DNA of 22,002 nt, taken from contig ADNK01001677.1 in the NCBI GenBank assembly GCA_000320545.1, positions 1 through 22,002 on the forward strand. The letters run 5' to 3'. This document shows positions 9,684 through 20,951 of the stretch, piece by piece. The DNA is from Bigelowiella natans CCMP2755. Lineage: Eukaryota > Cercozoa > Chlorarachniophyceae. The notes under the pieces are model-generated. The model was not told the DNA's origin and did no database searches. It worked only from the letters and a program-made list of their open reading frames with translations. Within the stretch, counting starts at the first letter, position 1, and every line of letters begins with the position of its first letter. The position numbers were made by a program, and so were the translations under genes.

Positions 9684-10888
9684 GGCGATGGGGCCATGAG
9701 CATGTCCATCATGTAGCGGGAAGCTGTCAAGTGGTGGATCACCTCTCTTAGGCCATTGTGGCATGTGGAATTGAACATGTAGTAACCATAGCATGTGGAT
9801 GCGAGAATTCAATTTTGTCTGCTGTCTTGATTTGCAGGCATAGCTTGCTGCGAATGCATGACATAATGAGCGACGGGCAGGCGGCAGCGCATGCGCACTT
9901 TAGCACTTTCCAGACTAGTGGACGCACGCGCTAGCCTAGTAGCGCTAGAGCGTGCACAGTGTCTTGAGTGACACTGAGCGATGCATGACGACGTGCACAT
10001 ACGCTGCCGTGTCTAACTACCATGAAAGAAGCTCGACCTGTTTCGTTGCTGAAGGCTGTGGAGGATCTGTGGAGTGCCAGAGTGGCCACACGCACACTTT
10101 GCCACGGCACTGGCCAGCAGGTTCGTCAGAACAACACTTGAGCACACTGTCAAAACTGAGCGTTCTAGCGTTGCATGCTGACACCAGTGTTGACAGAGGC
10201 TCTGCATGCGCATGAACTCATGGAAGAGGAACACTTGCGTGCAGCTGCACCTCAAAGCACAGCGTGGCTGCCATCGAATGCTTCATCGACCAGCCGCGAC
10301 TCTAATCGGGGGACAAATCATTGAACGTGCCTGCTAAAATTATGTTGTTAACACATCGTACTATTTCTTCGAATTTTGGTCTTCTCTCAGAACACCACTC
10401 AGATTTTTACGGAACTTTCCAATCCATGAATTCGTTGATTTGTCGCATAAATATCTAAAATAAAGGATCCTTTTATGCAACAACTTCCGCAACATGGTGT
10501 GGACCGTCCTGATGAGGTCAGCCGCCCGTGCCCCGCGGAGCATTTTAATGATTCGGGCGTGATAACGATGAGTACTTGTCCACAGGAGCGTCCAGAGTCA
10601 CTGCTATCGACTCCCACTGCCATTTGCAGGGAGAGGGTTGGTGAATGCGGGATTGTTGGGAAGGAGAGCTCTGCATTCAAGTAGAAGCGCGCAGGTCGTG
10701 CTCGATTATGTGTTCTCTGTTTTCCTTTCATCGTAGCAAACTGCCACTCGCATCAGCTTACGAGAATTTCCTCTAGCCCATTACTATTCTCCATACCCAG
10801 CGCCCATTGCGCCTTTCGTTATTCTGACCATGTGCTCATATCGAATACATGTGGAACCGCCCAGATAGCTTCAAGGCTGAGATTAAGG
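9684..10888. other. Intergenic region between XPB stop and MPV17 start
   Basis: No exon with recognisable homology was found on either strand. The stretch contains none of the long dinucleotide or trinucleotide arrays that fill the neighbouring introns. It is rich in GCATGC/TGCATG-type words (near 9843, 9890, 9979, 10172, 10203) and contains the hairpin at 9924-9955. It presumably holds the XPB 3' UTR and the MPV17 promoter and 5' UTR. I see no convincing TATA box or poly(A) signal. Confidence 0.6.
9924..9955. repeat. Imperfect inverted repeat (hairpin)
   Basis: The left arm GCACGCGCTAGC (9924-9935) and right arm GCTAGAGCGTGC (9944-9955) pair over 12 positions with one mismatch, around an 8-nt loop. 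The hairpin sits about 240 nt after the XPB stop codon. A role as terminator, protein site or recombination remnant is only speculation. Confidence 0.7.
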
Positions 10889-12411
10889 ATGATGGTACAG
10901 CGGCTTCGGAGTATCAGAAGACTGTGCGGAAATCCGGAGACAAATAAAGCATCAAGCTCGGCGAAGAGGACTTCTAAAGGCGGATTCATAAATTGGTAGC
11001 CTGCGTTTTTCAGTTGGAAATCGCCCCTCCCCACTTCAACAGCAGCGAGCATCGGCACTTACCGGTTCCTGGGAAAAAACCCAACCGATGCTCCAATAAA
11101 TGCAGGTATCTTCACCAGCTGGACGTGCGACCGATGCTAACAAAGTCGATCACTTCTGCGCTGATCGGAGGAAGCGGGGATATCATGTGTCAGGTGAGGT
11201 GCCATTCCTTTGGCAGCGTTCGCCATTAGGGCTGAAGACGACGACCGAGCACTTTTCGTGATATATCGGTTTTTTTTTTGTATCCAAAAACCAACGTCAA
11301 TCGTATCAATAGCTAAATGTGTTGTTTCTGGTCTCGACGCTCTCCGTCGCCGTTGTCCTGAACATCTCTTCGTCGTTGATGTTGATGAATGTCGTCAGCT
11401 GTTTGTGGAAGGGCACTCGGTGGATTGGGTTCGGAACGGTGAGAGTATCCATTCCGACGATAGATAGTAACGACGATGATAAGTGATACAAACCATAGCT
11501 GCATGATTCCTCGAGGCATTTGCTTTCATTAACATATAATCGCTCTTGGTGTTGCAGGCAAATTCACGTTTCTCGGACTTGTGCTCGTTGGGCCGACGCT
11601 GCACAACTGGTGGGGGGGAGAGCGGCGGGAGCAAAGCTAAATCCGCTATTTTTCTTTGCGCTTGGCGCTGAGCTGCTATTCTTTGAGATGCAACACTCTG
11701 TTGATGAAACCGATATTGGGGGTGGTGAAATGAGGCTGCGGTGGGTGTCAAATTCATGGGGATGTGCGTGCTGTAGGTTCGGCTTTTTGTTTCGACTTGC
11801 TCCGAAGACTGACACTAGATCTATCATGATTCGCCTCACCCGTAAGAACATATACGAAAGGAACTTATTTACACGCACAAAAATGTGAAATCTATTCAAA
11901 AAGGAATAAAGATATTAGTATGTATGCGAGGCATAGCATCATCCATAAGGTTGCATCTGAGATGATGCGAAAACGCTTATTGCTTTGTTTGCTGATCTCG
12001 AAAGAAGCTTGACTTTGTTCATCTATCTATTTCCCCGTCGCAGCGTCGTTATTCACCGCATGGATATTCTGCCCTTTTCTCTCTTGTCTTCCAACCCCTT
12101 GCTGTTTCAGTGGATCAAACGATATTTGCTTCGGTGTTTAACGTGGTGATGTTTTCCGCGGTGCAGGCCCTTGATGGTAGGCGCTATGCATGCGCATGGT
12201 GTGCGTGGCATTTTTGTATTTTGCAGTCTCAACGGCGGTGTATTCGGCCATTGACGTAGCAATGCATCGAGAATAGTTAAAATGCTGTATTAAATCGAAA
12301 ACCGCATGGTAGGCACTCCCGAGAAGATCCCAGCCACGCTTGACAGAGAATGGTGGCCTGCAATGAAGGTTCAAATACACGATTGTACTCCAGTTGAAGG
12401 ATTGTTGAAAA

Positions 12412-12444
<33 letters not shown>

Positions 12445-12568
12445 ATTGGAGCTGCATCATTAGCTGAAGATAGTTCTCCGATGATTTCCTGGCTTCGAAA
12501 TCAAGACGCCTTAGTTTCTCTCGCCCTTGATGTGTAAGCTACACGCATGATATGCGATGCATGTTGTA

Positions 12569-12619
<51 letters not shown>

Positions 12620-13016
12620 AGGCAAACTGGCAGCTATGGCTTCCTGCCAACTTCATCAACTTTGGGTTCGTCCCCCTTCGCTTTCAAGTGCTCTTTGCTA
12701 ACGGAGTGGCGCTCATTTGGAACACGTAATAATTGATAGACGAAACATGAAAATGCGCCAAATTAATGCGACGTGCGATCGATTCGGTAGGGTCAAGTTG
12801 CTGTCTCGCAGCGCCGTTAAGCTCTGTGTTGTTGTCCTGAGCATGCTGTGGGTTGGAAAGAACCGGCATTATTCTCCCATTTCTTTCTGCTATTTAATGC
12901 CGTTGCAAAGCAAAACTGGCGTTTTGAATAATTACAACAACTCGACTCGACTGCATTAGGGAGATTGCTGATCTTTGCGCTCATGCAGGTACCTTTCAAT
13001 GGCGGCACATCGATAG
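10889..13016 (+). CDS. MPV17: Mpv17/PMP22 (Sym1/PXMP2) family membrane protein, complete, 9 exons
   Basis: Exons: 10889-10995, 11106-11193, 11399-11438, 11558-11609, 11777-11841, 12111-12176, 12313-12368, 12622-12725, 12989-13016 (TAG). They total 606 nt, giving 201 residues, and every junction is in phase with GT-AG sites. Family motifs: WYLHQLDVRPMLTKS (36-50), GGSGDIMCQ (57-65), DW.R then FLGLVLVGPTLHNWW (about 74-96), LDQTIFA (118-124), WQLWLPANFINFGFVPLRF (161-179) and WNTYLS (191-196). The family has four membrane segments and is found in the inner mitochondrial or peroxisomal membrane, where Mpv17 forms a small channel. The first 35 residues (MMVQRLRSIRRLCGN...) are Arg/Ser-rich with no acid before residue 17, like a mitochondrial presequence, so an inner-membrane Mpv17/Sym1 protein is favoured. 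A second ATG follows immediately at 10892. The length is normal for the family. The assignment within the family is inference. Confidence 0.93.
12412..12444. repeat. (GAT)n microsatellite
   Basis: Pure GAT run in MPV17 intron 12369-12621. Confidence 0.95.
12572..12617. repeat. (AT)n array abutting a splice acceptor
   Basis: AT run ending four bases before the exon that starts at 12622 (tatccag|GCA) in MPV17. No other pyrimidine tract is available. Confidence 0.95.
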
Positions 13017-14196
13017 AACAGGCTTAACCGCTATGTAGACGAAGTGATGACGTTCAGCCTAATACCATTAAATGGTAGATAATTGTGGTAGTTAGGTATC
13101 ATTATAACCCTGTGTTTGCATATAATAGATTAATGTGTCTTTTATGCATCTGTGAAGTTGGGACTGCTTAAGGAAGTAATATTTTTAAAAAAAACAGATG
13201 GCAATGTGTTGTAGCGTTGTGTCAGTTTCATGTGTTTTAAGCCCAGCAGCCAGTCTAGCAGTACAGCGCATGCTTTCTGGTGGCGACTGTATGGCACCCG
13301 CGCCTCGACAACTAACACGCTTGTAGCGTGCGTAGATCGAATGCGCTATAATAATCGCTTGATGGAGAGGCAATGACAACACATACCTGAAGCGAAACAG
13401 ACAGTCTGCCGTCTCAACAATGAGCAATGTGTTTTTTGTATATCCGCTAGCTAGATGTCTAGATGTGCACATGCTGATGCACGCATGTCATCGTGTTGCC
13501 AATGCACAAACATGCACACACACAAAAGGGGGGGGGGGACACAGAGACAGCTGTCATCTTCCTGTGCACACTGTCCGACAAATAAACAATGAAAACTACG
13601 CAAATGTGTAGGCAGCAATTGCCCACAAACATGCACACGCTCATCACACTCTGGTACTGGTAGACTGTTGGTGTGCCATGTGATTGCTGTTTGCTGCGTG
13701 ATTGAGCCGCGGCGCAAGCACGTTTTCGTCCATTCGCACTGCACGCAACCGCACAGTGATCACACGTACTGCAGAATGCAACGAATTGATTTCAAACGAA
13801 AGACGCTCGAAAGAGAGAAGAATGTCCTCAATCCTCATGGAACAGCACCAGAATTTGACTAGCCAGCTTGGAAATGGTGATTCGGGGCTGCTAGACTGCC
13901 GACTGGCTAGCGCCATGTGCACATCACTAGATCAAATTGTTCGCGCTGCATGATCGACCGACGTGCGCACATGCACATGGCGAGCACACAGACCATCGGC
14001 CTTTCACCATGTGTAAAGTTAGAATGGTTTGAGTCCCTTCCGGGCTTAGCTGCGCTCGCAGATGTAATAAACAACATGGAAAATTGAAACTAGCAGGCAC
14101 TGATTTACATAGCAATGATCTTGCAAGAAGAATGGCCGCGTCTGCGCCAACAAATGATGCGCGCGCGCTCAAACACAACGTGGCATTTGTTCCCCA
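13017..14196. other. Intergenic region between convergent MPV17 and PAN2
   Basis: This is a tail-to-tail spacer of about 1.2 kb. No conserved exon was found on either strand. It is nearly free of microsatellites; the only tract is a G run at 13528-13538. It presumably contains both 3' UTRs. Words such as GCATGC, GCTAGC and TGTGCACA recur, as in the other intergenic stretch, but no long shared repeat was seen. Confidence 0.55.
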
Positions 14197-14941
14197 TTAA
14201 GCCTTGAAGCCGTATTTATTGCCTATTTCGTAGAGCTCGTGTAGCACCTGATCAAAAATCCCCTTGCTTTTCAGTTGCTGGTAGCGAGCATAGAGTAACA
14301 TGGCCGTTCCTAAGAAAAACCAACAATGCAATGAAGAATAAACGTTGTCTCGAGATATTCACGTCAATTATGACTGCTATACCAACACATGCGCCAGCGA
14401 AATCATCAAACAAAACTTAGTACGCACAAGTACAAATATAGATATATAAAGCGCATCAACCCACGATTATATGACACTGGAAGAGTGCACTTACTTGCGT
14501 CTTCAATACTGTCGTGAGTCACCCCCTGAATATCCAGCTAAACATAGAAACATTGGTTTTGATTGGAGGAAGAAAGTACGATTTTGTCAGCTGATGAGCC
14601 TTTTGAGAAACTGCACAAAGTCATTATGAGCTTTAACGTCTCTCTCCGCATCATCGCCCCCCCCCCCCCTCCCCCCGCTCCTTCTTCTCCTTACTTTTAG
14701 GACGTGCGTAGCAAGAAACCGAAGGTTCAGCTTTCTCGAATTTGGTAGATGATACAGGTCCACAGTGTCAATAATCTAAGATATTATGTGGATCGTCTGA
14801 GAAATCTCTGTTTTACACGACGACTCTTCTTCCCCCCGCCTCCCTTGTAACCATTAAACCAGCCCCACCTGCTTCTGAGGTACTACGATATTGATCATCA
14901 CGAAGTCGGATTTCAGTCCATGTCCAATGAAGGTTACGCCT

Positions 14942-14986
<45 letters not shown>

Positions 14987-15849
14987 TATACATATACCTA
15001 AATACAAACGCATATACAAACCACACCGCAAACACCTACGACTTCACGCGAAGAAGCGGGGGAAAAACGCGAGAACGGGATTGTGTCGGTCACGGCCGTC
15101 AGAGGGGATGGGCTAGAAGCTGCCATCGGGTAGCGGAACCTTGGTCAGCAAGGTAGCGAAGGCGCAGGTATGCCGACTTGAGCGTCACCAAATGCCGTGT
15201 TGATATCGATCGATCCAAATCGCCTACGGTGGTGCGTGAGGAGATATAGCAGCAACAGCGGTGATATGTCAAGACCAAAGGACGCTTCTAAGAAGCGCCA
15301 TGGTACACATTGGAGTTTCAGATGTTGGCAGAGCGCGCGCGCGTGCTGATTTTTCCATCGAAAAACGCGCCAACAGGCATTGTCCTACATAACGAACGGC
15401 TCACGAGAGGAAAGGAGCATTCCGATTGCATATTCACGTGCGCGCGAGTGGCTTTACTACCTGGTTCAATGCCTGAGTATCTTGTCAGATAATCAACAAC
15501 CTGGAGAACAAAAACAACTCGCTTTTATCTCTTTACATTAACGCTCTTTCTCCCTGTATCGAATCTTTCTCTCTCCTCGCACACACAAGTACACAGATGC
15601 GATAGTGCCGCACGCACCAGCTGCTCATACGAATACCATGTGAGCAGCAAATCATCATCATCATCATCATAATCATCATCATCATCAAACCGGCTCGGAG
15701 CCTACGATGTAGTCGTCTAATAACGGCTTCCCGACCTGCGTCACAAGGGCAAAGACGTCAAACAATTCAGCAGCACATATGCAATGGAACCCATGGCTAT
15801 CATGGATAGAGTCAAACATAGAATTAACGTCATCAATCATAACGTTTGA

Positions 15850-15891
<42 letters not shown>

Positions 15892-16805
15892 CCAAACCAC
15901 GCATACGCGCACAACGACTACCTCTGGCCCCGATGCTCGGAGCAAAGACACGCGTGCAAGGGAATGGCGCATTGGCTTGACTAATACCTAGGACAATCAT
16001 TAAAATATGTAGCAGAATTTGTCTTATAACCGCATGCTACAAAATGTGATGTGGCGCTGTGTATTTTGTATCCTCATTCGTCAATAGTCGCGATCTAAAA
16101 TGGGCATGGTGAATCATCGCAAACAGCATTGTAGCAGTGCTCCCTACGTCCTTTCCCGTTTTCGGGTTGAGCCGAGTCTCCTCTATTGAATATATCCACA
16201 GCAGCAGCATTGTGCAAACAAAAACAATACGTCTTATGGTCAAGTCATCGATAAATGAACAGCTGCTCATTCGCTCGTCAATCTTTACATCAATCTCGCT
16301 AGTTTCTATTGACGGCGGCATACACTCATCCAGAAGAAGAGGAAGGAGAAGAAGGAGGAAAATTTGCACAAGTGGTATGGAAAAGGAGCCGGTCTCTCAG
16401 GAGAGGTAATCTATCACCGCACCTTTTTCAACGCATACAAACTCGCAATCGATAGCCTGGAAGAAACACAAATAATTGTCATCATCCGCCGTCGTCAGTG
16501 CGCGTGTGTCATTGAATATCACATATCTAGATAGAATAGTACTGTGATGACTGACACTGGCGCTCTGTATCTGTGTGTGTTTGGGGGGGGGGGGGGAGAG
16601 AGTGCACATGTGTGCGTATGGTTGATGGATAGACAACTTACCACTTTCATATCAGGGCCGATGCGCTCATGAGACCTTCGTAAGAGACGAGGGCAAAGAT
16701 CGATTACGCTCCGAAAACGCATTATAGCATGTTTATTAAGCTACACGTGTGGTGATTGTAGGTAGTTATTACTACTAAAAAAGCCAACGGCATAAATGCG
16801 TGTAA

Positions 16806-16837
<32 letters not shown>

Positions 16838-17023
16838 TATATAAAAATATATAGATGTATAAATATATTATATTCATGCTTTGCACTTTGCATACTGATG
16901 ATTTATACGAGAGTCAAACCGTAGCGGCGCGAAAGTCCTCATGGGGACGACCTCTCTCGCAGAAAGGCGTTCCGGCCTCAAGAAAGCAGCCAAACTAGTC
17001 GCAGTTGAGGAGGAAAAATGATG

Positions 17024-17063
<40 letters not shown>

Positions 17064-19768
17064 CTACACAAGCTATGTCGCGACAAGCACAATCCTCACC
17101 GAGCAGCAGATTTAGCACGCAATCGGAAGAAACAAACAAATACACTCATGCTGGCAGAGTAGATATTTATGCAACATCATATCAAATTGCCTCTCTGCTA
17201 CTGCTACTACTACTACTACTACCCATAATTTGCCATCGGATATACTCGCTGAGGAATCTGAATACAATCCACCACAATGCATGCCCCATCAACCACCCAT
17301 TGAAACAAGAGGCCTCATAACAAGGAGGACGCGAAGGTCCGCAGAACGCCAACATAACACCTTGTAAGAACTCGGGGAAAAATACCCATATCACCCACAA
17401 CGACTGCTAGAGAATAAACTGCATCTCCAATACGCGAGCAGAGAAAACAACGACTCGTTTCGAAAGGAAAAGCGAAGAAACAGATCCCTCAGGACTACGG
17501 CAGGGAAGATTCGTCTCCGTGCACAACGCGACGAATAACAGCGAGATAAAACACTCTCGCCACCTGAATCTGCTCGAAGACATCTACACGCTGGTAAAGG
17601 AGGATGCAGGGTTCTTTCCACGGAAACGACGAGAACTGTAGTAGTAGTAGTAGTGGTAGTAGTAGTTGTAGTAGCAGTAGTTAGTAGTAGTAGTAGTAAC
17701 ACCGCCAATACAGCAGTATGCAGCATGCTGAGTTTGAATCATCGATTCGAAAAACGGAGGAAGGCGCTGTCAGTGCCCGTGTGCCCACACACACATACAG
17801 AGACGGAGAGAGAGAGAGAAAGAGAGAGAGAGAGGGAGAGGGAGAAAGAGGGGGAGAGAGAGAATTATGTTAGGAGACCGTCGTTACTGACCTCAATCGC
17901 ATCTTTCAATGAAGACTCAGTAATCATAAACCCATTGAATAGCGTCCATTTACCCTGACAAAAAATAACAAAAATGTTTCTAAGATAACCATTATAATGC
18001 CAAGAAGCCGCCGCAGAGCTTTCGCATATGTGCATGGGTGTGCGTGTACGTGCACGCGCTTGCGTGTCTACAAATACAAGAACATGGAACAACGCTGCTT
18101 TTAGAGCTCAAGCAAGGCTTTTAGTAAAAGATGCACCCCACCTTTGAGGACTTTGCATCTTCTTTGATTTTAAGGTGTGCGGTGAGGTGCTCCGCATTGT
18201 ACACCTGAAAGGGAGGGGGGAGGGGGGGGGGGAGGGGAGGACGGAGATAGTAATGATGCCGATTGCGTCTCCATACAAAAAACTATACAACAAATATATA
18301 GAGCGGTGCGACTGGTTGACTTCTATATATTTATATATAATATAAGAATTGGTATACGTGCATTTGCATGCAACGATAGATGCACTCGTGGTTAGTGTTA
18401 ATACGTTCAGCTCTGAGTCTGTATCAGGAGGGTCAGAGATATGGCAGACGACTCCGATGAGTTCATAATCGTAAGGAACACTGCCCTTGCTATCGGCTTT
18501 AGCTTTGCTCTTGCTTGGCTCGGGGGATTTGTTCTCAAAGATGCGCGATACGATGCAACGGCCGCTTGCGTTGTCATACGACAGCCTGAGAGCAATTACA
18601 AAAACACAAATATATGAATATATCGTGTATATACATAAATATTAACATATATTGATTACATGCACATTAATATACTATAACTTATACTACAATATAGACA
18701 ACGAAGCATTCCCATAAACACCCAAACCCACCCACACACACACACATACACACAGAAAGAGGGAGACAGGGGGAGAGAGAGAGAGAGATAGAGAGATAGA
18801 AAGAGAGTATACTAGCATACGCGCACATACACTCTCAGGGAACTGTAACAAACAAGATCCATTAATAACCACCATACCACACCCAAAACACTTATATTCA
18901 TCCTCATCTACTCATTCGCCAGACGATTGGCTAGAGATTTCTCCCATCAACAAGGCACAAACCAACGCGTGGAATCAACCACAACCCTACCTTATCTTCG
19001 GAGCGACCCACATATCGTCCACGCTTTTCCCTCCTGAAGGCAAACGCAACCATGATTTCTCTGCGATGCGACTGTTATAACAAAGCTGCGTCCCTCCTCC
19101 GCATATCGAAACGGATCCAACGGCCACGAGGACGACCAGGAAAGGCAAACACGAGTAGAAGTGATGGTATAGAACATGTTGCGCCTCCAACTGCACACGC
19201 GCCCGCCAACACAGGCAGACACACAACAAAAGGCTGTTTTTTGTATCTCATGCATTCACATTCGCAGCAGTTTCCAAAAAGAAAAAAAGCCACTCGACGG
19301 ACTCGATTTATCTGACGAGGGAGCACTTGCAGGAGACGTACTCCGCCACAAGTCAAGGTCAGCCTGATTGGGAGCGCACATGCACACATGTGGACGCAGG
19401 GAGAGGGAAAGATGTGAAGGGGAGAGAGAGAGAGAGAGGGGGGGGGGGGCGGGGGCGGGAAGAGTGAAAAGAAAGCATACAAAATATGAAGAATCTTCGT
19501 GAAAGAGTCATCGCGTTGTCATCTCCATTGTGCTGCTACTACTACAGAGTCAAACGCTCTTGTGTTACTCAAAACTTTCCTCTCATATCTCATGCTGCAT
19601 CTGCATTGAAGTGTGAAGAAGGAGTTCGCTTCTCACCTCACTCTTTATTTCCGCATTAATCGTCAGCATGAGCGGGGCCTTTTTGAGTGACTGAATGGTT
19701 GTTTTGGTTGTGATTGCGTGTTAGCTTTTAGATATTACACACGACGCATGCACGCAAGCGTGCGCGCA

Positions 19769-19809
<41 letters not shown>

Positions 19810-20224
19810 TGAGAGAGAGAGTGAGAGAGAGAGAAGTTCATTGAAAAAGAGAGAGGAAAAGAGGGGAAGGCAACTAGGAGAAACGGTGAAAGACACCATC
19901 AGAGAAAACAATAATAACAATAAAAACATATCGTTGGCTGAGGAAAATATACAGGACGTCGCTTGCTACTTACCGAGCTCTTCTTCGTGATGCAATACGT
20001 TGCGCACTTCTCGCACCACACGCGGTTTGTCTAGAAATAACGCATGGAATAGGAGGAGGAGGAGGACCTCGATTAGGTGCATGTCGCATCGATGCTCCGT
20101 ATGCAAGATTACAAATCAATTATTTTATCAATGCTTTTACCTAACCATCCAATCCGGGTTTGATATATGTGTAAGGTGTACATTATCTTCATTACACACA
20201 CACACACACATACACACACATATG

Positions 20225-20271
<47 letters not shown>

Positions 20272-20917
20272 ATACTATGAAAATACTGCATATAATAGTG
20301 TAAGCAACCTCTTCAGTGTTAAGACTCGACTCTAACAGCTCCGCAAACTTCAATTTTCTTTTTTGAAGGAATTGCAATTGTTAGGTGAGAGCGGTGGGAG
20401 AGAACCACGCACACAAACACTCCGAATTCGGCTATGCTCTCTACAATTGACGTACAGCTCTCACATCCTCACCACCATCATCACCATGATCGATTAACTG
20501 TCATTCAACCTTCGCTCTCTCGGGTAGGAAAGCTGCACGCTCATGCCAGGCTATGAATCGGCAAAACCAAACACGCACGATCAGATACGACCGTATTCAA
20601 ATTTCGCACAACAGCGAGTGTATACACCATGCCATTCCACGCATCAAGAAGAAGGCGCGAACAGCACACAGAAGAACGGAAACAAAATTCATGAAACGAA
20701 GTAGTACAGACGCACTCCTACTCATGCTATATATCTTCTTTCTCGAGCATATCAGAATATAGCATACAACTACTTTTGGCCTCGATTTACCTTTTGGTAC
20801 GTGTCCATATGCCTCCCACCCATACAATAACGCCGCTACCACAACAAGCAATTTAAGCATTCGTTGAATTTGGGGGCAGAGGGGGGGAGGGGAGGTGGAT
20901 TATCCTCCCAATATTCG

Positions 20918-20951
<34 letters not shown>

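Larger units (their letters stand above)
14197..16456 (-). other. PAN2 RNase T-like DEDDh exonuclease domain
   Basis: Ten exons give an unbroken exonuclease domain. Motif I is IDCEF (Asp and Glu, exon 16456-16423). Motif II is GHGLKSDF (Asp, exon 14939-14869). Motif III is HDSIEDA (His and Asp, exon 14537-14495). The linker VVDYLTRYSGI.PGDLD is specific to PAN2 rather than other DEDD nucleases. All catalytic residues are present, so the enzyme should be active. The C-terminal tail ends LYEIGNKYGFKA, slightly shorter than the animal protein. Confidence 0.94.

Noticed and set aside
17297-17313. 17-nt candidate PAN2 exon (LLFQW)
   Set aside because: It would create a 39-nt intron, far shorter than the rest. 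Using the donor CCAGCGT|gtagat at 17588 joins the flanking exons in phase without it.
20597-20860. Minus-strand frame starting with a signal-like hydrophobic stretch
   Set aside because: It lies in the unresolved PAN2 intron region and has no recognisable family. It contains at most one short PAN2 exon candidate, in a different frame.
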